Shown here piece by piece: positions 25,971 through 34,275 of a DNA stretch of 64,000 bases. The position numbers and the translations under genes are program-made. This stretch comes from Propionibacteriaceae bacterium UBA6238. GTDB taxonomy: Bacteria; Actinomycetota; Actinomycetes; Propionibacteriales; Propionibacteriaceae. The stretch spans positions 1 to 64,000 of the forward strand of contig DJWE01000067.1 in assembly GCA_002441465.1 (NCBI GenBank). The letters run 5' to 3'. The first letter of the stretch is position 1; every line of letters begins with the position of its first letter. The notes beneath the pieces are model-generated. The model did no database searches and was not told the origin of the DNA. It saw nothing but the letters and a program-made list of their open reading frames with translations.

Positions 25971-27230
25971 TCAGCCCAGCGCCTCGGCCTGCTTCTGCGC
26001 CTCAGCGAGCGCAGCGGCGGGATCGGCGTTCTGGGTGAGCACCTTGGTGACCTGGGTGAGCACGATCGTCCGGATCTGGGAGGTCTTCGCCTCGAAGCCC
26101 GGGATCACCGCGCTCTCCCCCTTGTCGAGGTTCTTCAACGGATCCACCGACCACGGGTACTTCTCCACCATGGACGCAGGCGGATCGATCGACAGCCCGG
26201 CGGTGGAGGGGTAGTTGATGTCGAGCATCTCGTTCTGCGCCTCCTCGCCGTACATCCAGGCCACGAACTTCTTGGTCGCGTCGAGGTTCTTGGAGTTGGC
26301 GTTGGCACCCAGCCCGAGAGTCACCACGGTGAAACCGCCGCCCTGGGCGAACGGCAGCAGGCTGCCGCCCACGTCGGTGGACTCGACCGTGCCGCCCGAT
26401 CCGGTCACCGTGCGCATGCAGGTGAGGCAGTCGATGGTCATCGCGATCTGCCCTTGAGCGAACTTCGAGCGGAACGTGGACGCGTCGTCACCGACGGCGA
26501 ACGAGCCGGAGTCGTACATCTTCTTGAACCAGCTCAGCGCCTCGACGTTCTTCGCATCGTTGATGGTCAGCGCGGTCCCGTTGGACCACGCGCCACCGAA
26601 GCCGAACGGCCAGTTGGAGAAGTCCAGCCACCAGACCGCCTCCTCGTTCATCTGATGCCGAACCGCGAAGCCGGTCTTCCCGGTCTTCGCCTTGACCGCC
26701 TTGGCCGCGGCGAGCAGTTCCGCCGGAGTGGTGGGGGGCTCGACGCCGGCCTCCTTCAGCAGCGCCTTGTTCCAGAAGAACCCGTACGGGGAGAGCTCGT
26801 AGGGCAGAGCGAGGGTGGATCCGTCTTTCACGAACTGCTCCGCTGCGGCGGGGAGCTTGCCCGACAGCGAGGTCGCGATGTCGTCCAGCGGCGCCAGCAC
26901 GCCCGAATCACTCAACTCGGGGTAGTAGGTGTCCGGGACGACGAACACGTCCGGGCCGCCCCCGGCGCCGAACTCCGTGCTCAACGTGCTCTCGTAGTCC
27001 TTGCGGGCGATCTCTCGCTTCTCGACCGTGATACCCGGGTTCTCGGCCATGAACTTCTCCATCAGGGCCCACAGCCGGTCGCTGCGGCCCTTCTCGAGCC
27101 AGTGCCAGGTCGCGAACGAGATCGTGACGTTGCTGTCTGCAGAGGTTGCTGCGCCGGTCGAACAACCAGTGGCTGCGACCAGTGACCCGACGGCAAGCAG
27201 GGCCGCCGCCATCCGCATCTTGATTCTCAT
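25971..27230 (-). CDS. Sugar ABC transporter substrate-binding lipoprotein (second operon)
   Basis: The 419-residue protein has a lipoprotein signal (MRIKMRMAAALLAVGSLVAATGC, lipidated at that Cys) and a family-1 solute-binding fold with ISFATWHWLEKGRSDRLW and GGGPDVFVVPDTYYPEL. It starts 17 bases after the aldolase stop and feeds the MalF/MalG pair below it. Confidence 0.9.
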   Translation of the reverse strand: MRIKMRMAAALLAVGSLVAATGCSTGAATSADSNVTISFATWHWLEKGRSDRLWALMEKFMAENPGITVEKREIARKDYESTLSTEFGAGGGPDVFVVPDTYYPELSDSGVLAPLDDIATSLSGKLPAAAEQFVKDGSTLALPYELSPYGFFWNKALLKEAGVEPPTTPAELLAAAKAVKAKTGKTGFAVRHQMNEEAVWWLDFSNWPFGFGGAWSNGTALTINDAKNVEALSWFKKMYDSGSFAVGDDASTFRSKFAQGQIAMTIDCLTCMRTVTGSGGTVESTDVGGSLLPFAQGGGFTVVTLGLGANANSKNLDATKKFVAWMYGEEAQNEMLDINYPSTAGLSIDPPASMVEKYPWSVDPLKNLDKGESAVIPGFEAKTSQIRTIVLTQVTKVLTQNADPAAALAEAQKQAEALG

Positions 27231-27247
27231 TGGTCAGCCTTCCGTGA

Positions 27248-28141
27248 TCAGCCGAGCAGAGGTTCCAGAAGTTGCTCGACCTTGGCCTTGTGGGCTGCGG
27301 TGAGTTCCTTCAGCGGGCGGCGGGCGAAGCCGACGTCGATGCCCTGGACGAGCAGGGCGAACTTGAGGATCTCCAGCCAGTGCACCTCGGCATTGGTGGC
27401 CGGATCCATGAAGTAGTCCACGAACGGGATGAACTTGCTCCAAGCGGCCTTGCCCTTGTCCAGGTCACGCTCGTCGCGGATCGCGTCCTGCACTGCCCGG
27501 CACTGCTTGGGGAACGCGGCCGGGAAGCCGGACAGCCAGCCGTCGGCACCGGCGGCGTAGGCGGCCTGACCGGAGTAGTCGTGTCCGTAGAAGACGGTCA
27601 TGTCGCTCATGAACTTCAGGTCGGTGATCCGGTTGGTGTCGCCGTGAGCCGACTTGATCGAGTCGATCGTGCCCTCCGCGAACAACTCGGTCGCCTCCCG
27701 CGAGGTGAACTCGTAGCCGGCGAAGTGCGGGTTGTTGTAGAGGCAGACCGGCAGGCCGACCTCGCGCCGGACGGTGCGCAGGTGCTCGCGAGCCGCCTCC
27801 TTGTAGGGCTTGTAGTAGTAGGGCAGGAGCACCATCAGGCCGTCAACCCCGGACGCCTTCGCCTTGTGGGCCAGGTAGAGGGTCTCGTAGGTGCTGTACT
27901 TGCCCACGCTCGCGAGGACCGGCACCTGGCCGTCCACGAACCGCGTCACGTGGTCGATGATGGCGGCCTGCTCATCGGGCTGCATCGCGGTCATCTCGCC
28001 GGTGCTGCCGGTCACGGAGATCGCTTCGGCGCCGGACTCGATGAGCCAGCTGACGTACTTCTCCGACTTGGCCCGATCGTAGAGCTCGTCCGAGCCCCAC
28101 GCGGTCATCATGGCTGGGCAGATGCCCCTGGCTGCGCTCAT
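27248..28141 (-). CDS. DapA/N-acetylneuraminate-lyase family aldolase or dehydratase
   Basis: The 297-residue TIM-barrel enzyme has SVTGSTGEMTAM (the GTTGE-type loop), the catalytic Tyr in VCLYNNPHFAGYE and the Schiff-base Lys in DSIKSAHGD. All residues for pyruvate-type Schiff-base chemistry are present. As first gene of a sugar-uptake operon it is more likely a 2-keto-3-deoxy-sugar-acid aldolase, sialate lyase or keto-deoxy-glucarate dehydratase than lysine-pathway DapA. I use ATG 28141; TTG 28153 is closer to the GGAG but leaves no spacer. Confidence 0.85.
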   Translation of the reverse strand: MSAARGICPAMMTAWGSDELYDRAKSEKYVSWLIESGAEAISVTGSTGEMTAMQPDEQAAIIDHVTRFVDGQVPVLASVGKYSTYETLYLAHKAKASGVDGLMVLLPYYYKPYKEAAREHLRTVRREVGLPVCLYNNPHFAGYEFTSREATELFAEGTIDSIKSAHGDTNRITDLKFMSDMTVFYGHDYSGQAAYAAGADGWLSGFPAAFPKQCRAVQDAIRDERDLDKGKAAWSKFIPFVDYFMDPATNAEVHWLEILKFALLVQGIDVGFARRPLKELTAAHKAKVEQLLEPLLG

Positions 28142-28264
28142 TTGGTTGCTCAACTCCGTCTCTCGCGCTCCTGTGCGCGTTCGCTCTGTCGCCGGAGGCG
28201 ACGACCCGGCTCGACGTCGATGCCGGTCGGGCTGCTACTCGATGATCTTGCTTGTGAACTGCTG

Positions 28265-28301
28265 TTCGACTCGAATCACCAAAACTCAATCTACTCGAAT
28301 C
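28265..28301. promoter_or_regulatory. Repeated ACTCGAATC half-sites in the divergent promoter region
   Basis: ACTCGAATC occurs at 28269-28277 and again at 28293-28301, 24 bp apart. The first overlaps TTCGACTCGAA, a perfect 5+1+5 inverted repeat (28265-28275). The AT-richer stretch lies upstream of the aldolase operon and may be the LacI-family operator; this is positional inference. Confidence 0.35.
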
Positions 28302-28330
28302 GATAGCGATCCTTGTGCAAGAATCTTCTC

Positions 28331-28360
28331 GTGTCACCTGCGGTGGCACAACCGTGACAC
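28331..28360. promoter_or_regulatory. Inverted repeat GTGTCAC-N16-GTGACAC
   Basis: Perfect 7-bp arms at 28331-28337 and 28354-28360 lie 59 bases before the FAD/Fe-S dehydrogenase start and within the shared divergent region. It looks like an operator for a dimeric regulator; which gene it serves is unknown. Confidence 0.4.
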
Positions 28361-28418
28361 ACTGGCTCTTGGCCGTCAAGAGCGACAACGATGATGACTC
28401 GGCGAACGGGAGTCCACC

Positions 28419-31211
28419 ATGGCCCAGCACGATCAGAGCAGTCTGGCTCGCGCCCTCTACTCCAGCGACGCCTCGCTCTACCGGGTCACCCCCGAGGCTG
28501 TGGTTCACCCCCGGACCGTCGATGAGCTGTACGCGACCGTCACGGAGAGCCTGTCCCGGAAGCGTCCGATCACCGTGCGCGGCGCGGGGACGTCCTGCGC
28601 GGGTAACGCGATCGGTCCCGGCCTGGTCGTGGACGTCTCCCGTCACCTCACCGGAATCCTCGCCATCGACCCCGACCGGCACCGGGCGACGGTCGAGCCG
28701 GGTGTGGTCCAGCAGGCGCTGCAGACCGCGGCCGCCGCGTACGGGCTCCGGTTCGGTCCCGACCCCTCCACCAGCAGCCGATGCACGATCGGCGGCATGA
28801 TCGGCAACAACGCCTGCGGCCCGCGCGCCATGGGCTACGGCAGGACGTCGGACAACGTGGTCGCCCTCGACGTGGTGACGGGCACCGGCGAACGCCTCAG
28901 GATCGACTCCGATCTCGATCTCCGCACCCACCCCTCACCCACGCTGAGCCGGCTGTGGCGGCTGGTGCAGGACAACCTGGCCACGATCCGGACCGAGTTC
29001 GGCACGTTCAGCCGGCAGGTCTCCGGCTACAGCCTGGAACACCTGCTGCCGGAGAACCGGTTCGACGTCGCCCGCTTCCTGGTCGGCTCCGAGGGCACCC
29101 TGGCCGTGGTCACCCAAGCAGTGGTCCAGCTCGCGCCCAACCCACGACACACGCTGATGCTCGCACTGGGCTACCCGAGCATGCCCGAGGCCGCCGACGA
29201 CATCGTCCGGCTGCTGCCGTTCCGGCCGACCGCGTGCGAAGGCTTCGACCGCCGGATCGCGGACGTGGTGCGGCGGCGCCGCGGCGCCGCCGCCGTCCCC
29301 GACCTTCCCGCCGGTGACGGCTGGATGTTCCTCGAGCTCGCCGGGGACGACCCCGAGGAGATCGCCGACCGGGCTCGCGCTCTGCTGCGCACCTCCGCGA
29401 CCGGCGACGGACGGCTGATCGAGGATCCCGCCACCGCCCGCGCCCTATGGCAGCTGCGCTCCGACGGAGCGGGGCTGGCCGGGGTCAGCCTGGCGCGTCC
29501 GGCCTATCCGGGATGGGAGGACGCCGCGGTGCCGCCGGTGCAGCTCGGCGCCTACCTGCGTGCCTTCGACGACCTCCTCCAGCAACACGGCCTGCACGCC
29601 CTGCCCTACGGCCACTTCGGCGACGGCTGCGTCCATGCACGCATCGACCTACCACTCGACGAACCCGACGGTGCACTGCGCCTGCGGAGCTTCCTGAGCG
29701 ACGCGGCCGATCTGGTCGCCGGCCACCACGGCTCGATGTCGGGCGAGCACGGCGACGGTCGCGCACGCTCGGAGCTGCTCGGACGGATGTACTCCCCCGA
29801 AGCGCTGCGCCTGTTCGCCGCGGTGAAGGAGATCTTCGATCCGGAGAACCTGCTCAACCCCGGCGTTCTGGTCGACCCGGCCCCGTTCGACCAGAACGTC
29901 CGCGTCGTCGAACTGCAGGCCGGTGCCCTGCACCGGGCCAACCCGGAGTTCTCCGCGGACGCGCACCGCTGTTCGGGCGTCGGCAAGTGCATCAGCGCCG
30001 AAGCCGGCGGCGCGGACGTGATGTGCCCCTCCTACCGCGCCACCCACGACGAGGTCGACTCCACCCGTGGCCGCGCCCGGGTGCTGCAGGAGATGCTCAA
30101 CGGCACCACCATCACCGCGGGGTTCCGCTCGCCGGAGGTGCTGGAGGCTCTCGACCTGTGCCTGGCCTGCAAGGGCTGCCGCCGCGACTGCCCGGCGGGG
30201 GTGGACATGGCCGACCTGAAATCGCGCACCCTGGAGCAGTCCTATGCGGGCCGACTACGTCCCCGCTCCCACCTCGCTCTGGGGTGGTTGCCGAGGTGGG
30301 GAGAGCTGGTCACCGCGGTCCCCTTCCTGGGCTCGGTGTCGAATCTCGCGCTACGCACACCCGGGATCGTCCACGCCGTCCGCTGGCTCGCCGGAGTGGA
30401 CCAGCGGCGCCCGATGCCGACATTCAGGTCCCGTCCGGCCAGGCGGACGCTGGCCGAGCCGCAGTCCGGTGGACGGCCGGTGGCGCTGTGGATCGACTCC
30501 TTCAGCAACGCCTTCGCCGGGACCCACCTGCCCGCACTGATCGCGGTGCTGGTGGACGCCGGATACTCGCCCACCATCATCCGCGAGGACGTCTGCTGCG
30601 GCCTGACCTGGATCACCACCGGGCAGCGTGGCCAGGCCGCCACCCGCCTGCGCGCCGCGGTCGAGGTGCTCCACCCCTACGTGGCGGCCGGCGTACCGAT
30701 CCTCGGCGTGGAGCCTTCGTGCATGGCCGTGTGGCACAGCGACGCCCCCGACCTGGTCGACGACCCGCGCGTCCGCGAGATCGCAGACGGATTGGTCACA
30801 CTCGCCCAACTGCTCCTGCGCGCGCCGGACTACCACGCCCCGGACCTGTCCGCCCACACCATCGTCGCGCAGCCGCACTGCCATCAGGCCTCGGTGTTCG
30901 GATGGAGCGACGAGGCGGCGCTGCTGCGGCGCACCGGCGCCAGCGTGACCACGCTCGGCGGTTGCTGCGGGTTGGCCGGCAACTTCGGCGTCGAACAAGG
31001 TCACTACGAGGTGAGTCTCGCGGTGGCCGAGGATCAGCTGTTGCCCGCGATCCGCGCCGCCGGCCCGGACGCGATCGTGCTCGCCGACGGCTTCTCCTGC
31101 CGCAAACAGGTAGCCGATCTCACCGACGGCACCGCGCTCACGCTGGCCGAACTCCTCTACGCCCATCGCGAGTCCGCGCGTCCCGGCGAAGGGTCGCTGC
31201 CGTCGAACTGA
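28419..31211 (+). CDS. FAD- and Fe-S-containing 2-hydroxyacid dehydrogenase (D-lactate/glycolate type)
   Basis: The 930-residue protein fuses three parts. Residues about 28-460 are a PCMH FAD domain (RGAGTSCAGNAIG, GGMIGNNACG) plus the FAD-oxidase C-terminal cap (GHFGDGCVHARI, GEHGDGRARS). About 500-600 is a ferredoxin-like region with cysteines in CSGVGKC...VMCPSY and CLACKGCRRDCPAG. The last 300 residues hold CCG-type elements (EDVCCGLTW, LGGCCGLAGNFG). It matches the GlcD-GlcF or Dld-type fusion found in actinobacteria that oxidises D-lactate, glycolate or D-2-hydroxyglutarate to the quinone pool. It is divergent from the sugar operon and may oxidise its hydroxyacid end product. Confidence 0.88.
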   Translation: MAQHDQSSLARALYSSDASLYRVTPEAVVHPRTVDELYATVTESLSRKRPITVRGAGTSCAGNAIGPGLVVDVSRHLTGILAIDPDRHRATVEPGVVQQALQTAAAAYGLRFGPDPSTSSRCTIGGMIGNNACGPRAMGYGRTSDNVVALDVVTGTGERLRIDSDLDLRTHPSPTLSRLWRLVQDNLATIRTEFGTFSRQVSGYSLEHLLPENRFDVARFLVGSEGTLAVVTQAVVQLAPNPRHTLMLALGYPSMPEAADDIVRLLPFRPTACEGFDRRIADVVRRRRGAAAVPDLPAGDGWMFLELAGDDPEEIADRARALLRTSATGDGRLIEDPATARALWQLRSDGAGLAGVSLARPAYPGWEDAAVPPVQLGAYLRAFDDLLQQHGLHALPYGHFGDGCVHARIDLPLDEPDGALRLRSFLSDAADLVAGHHGSMSGEHGDGRARSELLGRMYSPEALRLFAAVKEIFDPENLLNPGVLVDPAPFDQNVRVVELQAGALHRANPEFSADAHRCSGVGKCISAEAGGADVMCPSYRATHDEVDSTRGRARVLQEMLNGTTITAGFRSPEVLEALDLCLACKGCRRDCPAGVDMADLKSRTLEQSYAGRLRPRSHLALGWLPRWGELVTAVPFLGSVSNLALRTPGIVHAVRWLAGVDQRRPMPTFRSRPARRTLAEPQSGGRPVALWIDSFSNAFAGTHLPALIAVLVDAGYSPTIIREDVCCGLTWITTGQRGQAATRLRAAVEVLHPYVAAGVPILGVEPSCMAVWHSDAPDLVDDPRVREIADGLVTLAQLLLRAPDYHAPDLSAHTIVAQPHCHQASVFGWSDEAALLRRTGASVTTLGGCCGLAGNFGVEQGHYEVSLAVAEDQLLPAIRAAGPDAIVLADGFSCRKQVADLTDGTALTLAELLYAHRESARPGEGSLPSN

Positions 31212-31227
31212 CCGCCCAGACATGCAG

Positions 31228-31267
31228 TGTGGCCCGTGGGCGCCGAGATCGGCGCCCACGGGCCACA
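31228..31267. terminator. Bidirectional terminator between convergent genes
   Basis: TGTGGCCCGTGGGCGCC (31228-31244) pairs perfectly over 17 bp with GGCGCCCACGGGCCACA (31251-31267) around a 6-base loop, 16 bases from each of the two convergent stops. Confidence 0.8.
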
Positions 31268-31283
31268 CCGTCGAGGGGATCAA

Positions 31284-31757
31284 TCAGCGGCGCGGTCCCT
31301 GCCCGTAGCCGCCACCCATGCCCCCGGTGGCCAGACGAGCGTTGAGCGCCTCCAGCACCTTCGCCTCGTCCACCTTCAGTTCGCCGGCCAGGAACGTCGC
31401 CAGTTCGGCGTGCGCCGCCGTGCGCTGCTCCACCGTCAGGTCCCGACCGCGAGTCGTCGGCGCGCCGTCGGCGTGGTACTTCTGCATCGCCGCGGTGACG
31501 GCCTCCTGGCTGACGCCGAGCTGCTCGGCGAGCGAGGTCGCATTGGCGACGGCGCCGTAGCCGGCACCGTTGCGGAGTCCGGCGTTCGGGTTCACCTCGG
31601 TCGCTGTGCGCCCGTAGCCGCCCCGCCAGGTCTGGCTGGCGGTCGGGGTCGGGGTCGGCGAGGGGGTGTCTGCACTGGCGAAGCCGGCCGCGCCGACCGC
31701 GGTGGCCAAGACGACCAGCGTCCCGCTGATTCCTAGAACGATCTTCTTGCTGAACAT
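31284..31757 (-). CDS. Small secreted protein, function unknown
   Basis: The 157-residue product has a signal peptide (FSKKIVLGISGTLVVLATA... ASA), a Thr/Pro linker (TPSPTPTPTAS) and two helical segments with repeated style: SLAEQLGVSQEAVTAAMQKYHAD and ATFLAGELKVDEAKVLEALNA. It ends in a Gly/Tyr-rich tail (GGMGGGYGQGPRR). The helices resemble small DNA-binding-like or calcium-free EF-type helices, but I do not recognise the family. ATG 31757 follows AAGGAG by 5 bases. The 11-bp GTGAAGC repeats lie 79-100 bases upstream. Confidence 0.7.
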   Translation of the reverse strand: MFSKKIVLGISGTLVVLATAVGAAGFASADTPSPTPTPTASQTWRGGYGRTATEVNPNAGLRNGAGYGAVANATSLAEQLGVSQEAVTAAMQKYHADGAPTTRGRDLTVEQRTAAHAELATFLAGELKVDEAKVLEALNARLATGGMGGGYGQGPRR

Positions 31758-31835
31758 GTCCACTCCTTCTCGTGGGCTCGATTACTGGATGACCACTAGT
31801 AGAGCCGGGCCAGATGAGGCGTTCGCGTGGCCGAT

Positions 31836-31857
31836 GTGAAGCCTTCGTGAAGCCGAC
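31836..31857 (-). promoter_or_regulatory. Second pair of 11-bp GCTTCAC direct repeats
   Basis: On the plus strand GTGAAGCCTTC and GTGAAGCCGAC are adjacent; on the minus strand they read GGCTTCAC twice with an 11-bp period. The arrangement matches the site at 5871-5892 before the NapH-like gene. It lies between the secreted-protein gene and ppk2 and could serve either. Confidence 0.5.
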
Positions 31858-32003
31858 CCACAGCGCACGAACCCGACCCCGCCGCGAACGCGATGAACGT
31901 CTGGGGCCCCTCAGGTGAACGCTCCGCGCGCCGCTTGACCAGCGCCGCGTCGGAGAGCATCGTCGGTCCAGCAGGCACACCGTTCGCGGAGAAGGAACAC
32001 ACG

Positions 32004-32927
32004 ATGGACACCGATCTGGACGATGTCCAGCCCGACGTCGATGAGAACCTGCGGGAGTTCATCGACCGGCTCGTCGCACAGGGCTACACCGTCGCTGACG
32101 GAGACAGCCCCGATCCGGTGTTGATCGACCCCCTTGGACGGGCGGTCGAGACCTGGCGGGAGGACTATCCCTATCCGGATCTGCTCGACCGCGAGCAGTA
32201 CGAGCAGGAGAAGTACCTGCTCCAGATCGAGCTGCTGAAACTGCAGTACTGGAGCCAGGACCACGGCGTCCGCCACATCATCGTTTTCGAGGGACGCGAC
32301 GCCGCGGGCAAGGGCGGCACGATCAAGCGGTTCACCGAACACCTCAATCCCCGCGCGGCACGCGTGGTCGCGCTCACCAAGCCGACCACGCGCGAGCAGG
32401 GCCAGTGGTACTTCCAGCGCTACGTGCAGCACTTCCCCACCTCCGGCGAGATGGTCCTGTTCGACCGCTCCTGGTACAACCGGGCCGGGGTCGAGCAGGT
32501 GATGGGGTTCTGCAGCGACATCGAGTACGAGCGCTTCATGACTCAGGTGCCACAGTTCGAGCGCCTGATCGTGGACGCCGGCGTCCACCTGACCAAGTTC
32601 TGGTTCTCGGTCACCCGCCGCGAACAGCGGACTCGGTTCGCGATCCGCCAGATCGACCCGGTGCGACGCTGGAAGCTCTCCCCCATGGATCTGGAGTCGC
32701 TCGACCGGTGGGACGCCTACGGCGCGGCCAAGGAAGCGATGTTCGCCCGCACCGACACCGACCACGCGCCCTGGACCACAGTGCGCAGCAACGACAAGAA
32801 GCGCGCCCGGCTGAACGCCATGCGCCACTTCCTCAGCCAGTTCGACTACGACGACAAGGACGCCGCCGTCGTCGGCCAGCCCGACCCGCTGATCGTGAAG
32901 CGCGCGCGGGACACGATCGGCGACTAA
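32004..32927 (+). CDS. ppk2: Polyphosphate kinase 2
   Basis: The 307-residue protein has the PPK2 P-loop FEGRDAAGKGGTIKR, the lid/Walker B segment VLFDRSWYNRAGVE and RRWKLSPMDLESLDRWDAYG, all family hallmarks. It is a one-domain PPK2 of usual length that transfers phosphate between polyphosphate and nucleotides. The adjacent PHO-like repeats would fit phosphate control but are placed closer to the divergent gene. ATG 32004 has GAAGGAA 9 bases upstream; the longer frame to 31893 has no support. Confidence 0.93.
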   Translation: MDTDLDDVQPDVDENLREFIDRLVAQGYTVADGDSPDPVLIDPLGRAVETWREDYPYPDLLDREQYEQEKYLLQIELLKLQYWSQDHGVRHIIVFEGRDAAGKGGTIKRFTEHLNPRAARVVALTKPTTREQGQWYFQRYVQHFPTSGEMVLFDRSWYNRAGVEQVMGFCSDIEYERFMTQVPQFERLIVDAGVHLTKFWFSVTRREQRTRFAIRQIDPVRRWKLSPMDLESLDRWDAYGAAKEAMFARTDTDHAPWTTVRSNDKKRARLNAMRHFLSQFDYDDKDAAVVGQPDPLIVKRARDTIGD

Positions 32928-32943
32928 GGCCCGCGCCCGGCGA

Positions 32944-33657
32944 TCACGCAAGCCAGCGGTCACCGGCCGGTCCGGCCAACCGGCGGGCCGGCGGCTGCGC
33001 GGACGCCTCCGCGGCAGCGCTCCAGGCGAGGCTGATCAGGTAGCCCTGCGGGCCGTCGATCTCGCACACCAGGTAGCTCTGGGCACCGCCGGCGATCCAG
33101 CCGCCGCCGCGGCGCAACCACACCGCCCCCGGATCGATCAGGAGCCCTCGTCCGTCGGCCTTCAAGACGGCCTCCACCCGCGTCCAGCGTCGCAGCACGT
33201 TCTCGCGCGAGGCTCCGATCAGCCGGCGCAGTTCCTCGGCCCGTTCCTGGTCGTGGGCATCCCGCTCGACATCGATGCCGAGCCGCGACACCGTCTCCGA
33301 CGGAGCCACCGCCGCGACCACGAGTCCTTCGGCGTAGGCCACGCTCGCCCGAGCCGGGACGCCCACGAGCTCCACCCCGGCGTGCCGCTCCCCGCAGCGC
33401 GGGCAGGCCCCTGGCTGCACCGTCCACCCGGTGGCGTCGGGGAACAGCTCCTCGACCAGCCTTCGCAGCAACACCCGCCCGAGCACGAACTGCTTCAGCC
33501 GAGCCCTCCGCAGGCCGGCGGTCCGTTCGCGGTCGAGCTCGCCGAGCAACTCGATCTGGCTGCGCACACCGATCCGGCGGTCGTCGGACAGCCAGGCCAC
33601 GGACACCGGGCCGGCTGCGACCGGCACCGTCCTGGCCAGCGCATCACGTAGGGGCAC
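32944..33657 (-). CDS. 4'-phosphopantetheinyl transferase (Sfp-type)
   Basis: The 237-residue protein has LGIDVER (Mg-binding Asp) and RWTRVEAVLKADGRG, matching the WTxKEAxxKxxG core of Sfp/AcpT enzymes, with a Cys pair in ACPRCGERHAG that may bind zinc. It attaches the 4'-phosphopantetheine arm of CoA to carrier proteins. GTG 33657 is taken because AGGAGAGG lies just upstream; longer frames have no ribosome binding site. It converges on ppk2 with 16 bases between stops. Confidence 0.82.
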   Translation of the reverse strand: MPLRDALARTVPVAAGPVSVAWLSDDRRIGVRSQIELLGELDRERTAGLRRARLKQFVLGRVLLRRLVEELFPDATGWTVQPGACPRCGERHAGVELVGVPARASVAYAEGLVVAAVAPSETVSRLGIDVERDAHDQERAEELRRLIGASRENVLRRWTRVEAVLKADGRGLLIDPGAVWLRRGGGWIAGGAQSYLVCEIDGPQGYLISLAWSAAAEASAQPPARRLAGPAGDRWLA

Positions 33658-33926
33658 GCCTCTCCTACTCGGGGCAGGTGACGCCTCGAACGCTCGCCGA
33701 CCTCGGTCAACCAAGGACCACCACGAGGTGAACGACACATGATGGCTCGGCGAACATGTTGCGGGCCGCCCGCCCACGCCAGCGCCGGACGGCGAGGTTC
33801 ATCGGGACGTATCCAGCCGTTCACCGCCTCGCCACTCGGCACACCGAAGATGGGTCGTAGGTCGGGAGCCTGGCGCGACTCACCGCCAGAATTCCCGAAT
33901 CCGGCCAACGAAGGCGAGGAGACCCC

Positions 33927-34244
33927 ATGTCCACGACCGTCACCCCCCGTGCCGCCGCCGTCGCACCGCCGTGCCCGTGGTGGTGCACCGCGGGTCCTGC
34001 CGAACACGAGTGGAGCGACGACCACTTCGGTACCCGGACCGGACTGCACCACCGAACCGTCGGCGGCTTCAGCCTCTACGCCACCGAGCGCACCCGGCCC
34101 GGAGTCCCCTCCGTGATCGAGGTCTACGCCACGCAGACCGGCTTCGTCGCCATTCGCAGCGCAGCCGACGCGGATGACCTCGCGGCCGACCTCGAACAGA
34201 TCACCGCGATCCTGCGCCGGGTCGAGACCGAGTCGACGACGTAG
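33927..34244 (+). CDS. Small CPWWC protein, DUF6907-like
   Basis: The 105-residue soluble product has PPCPWWCTAG near residue 17, spaced histidines (EHEWSDDHFG, LHHRT) and a C-terminal helix (DADDLAADLEQITAILRR). The P-x-W-C plus H pattern recalls DUF6907 proteins of actinobacteria, from memory only. GAGGAGA lies 5 bases before the ATG. A zinc or redox role of the CxxxC/H set is conjecture. Confidence 0.65.
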   Translation: MSTTVTPRAAAVAPPCPWWCTAGPAEHEWSDDHFGTRTGLHHRTVGGFSLYATERTRPGVPSVIEVYATQTGFVAIRSAADADDLAADLEQITAILRRVETESTT

Positions 34245-34275
34245 GGCCGTCCGCGGTCACTCATCGGTGCGAGGC

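Noticed and set aside
27248..28141. Calling the DapA-family gene lysine-biosynthetic dapA
   Set aside because: It is the first gene of a sugar-uptake operon and no lysine-pathway gene is near.
31914..31932. Single GTTCACC-like unit upstream of ppk2 (minus-strand reading)
   Set aside because: Only one half-site; no second unit at 11 bp, unlike the sites at 31836 and 56256.
31911..32963. 350-residue minus-strand frame opposite ppk2
   Set aside because: No domains; the opposite strand has complete PPK2 motifs.
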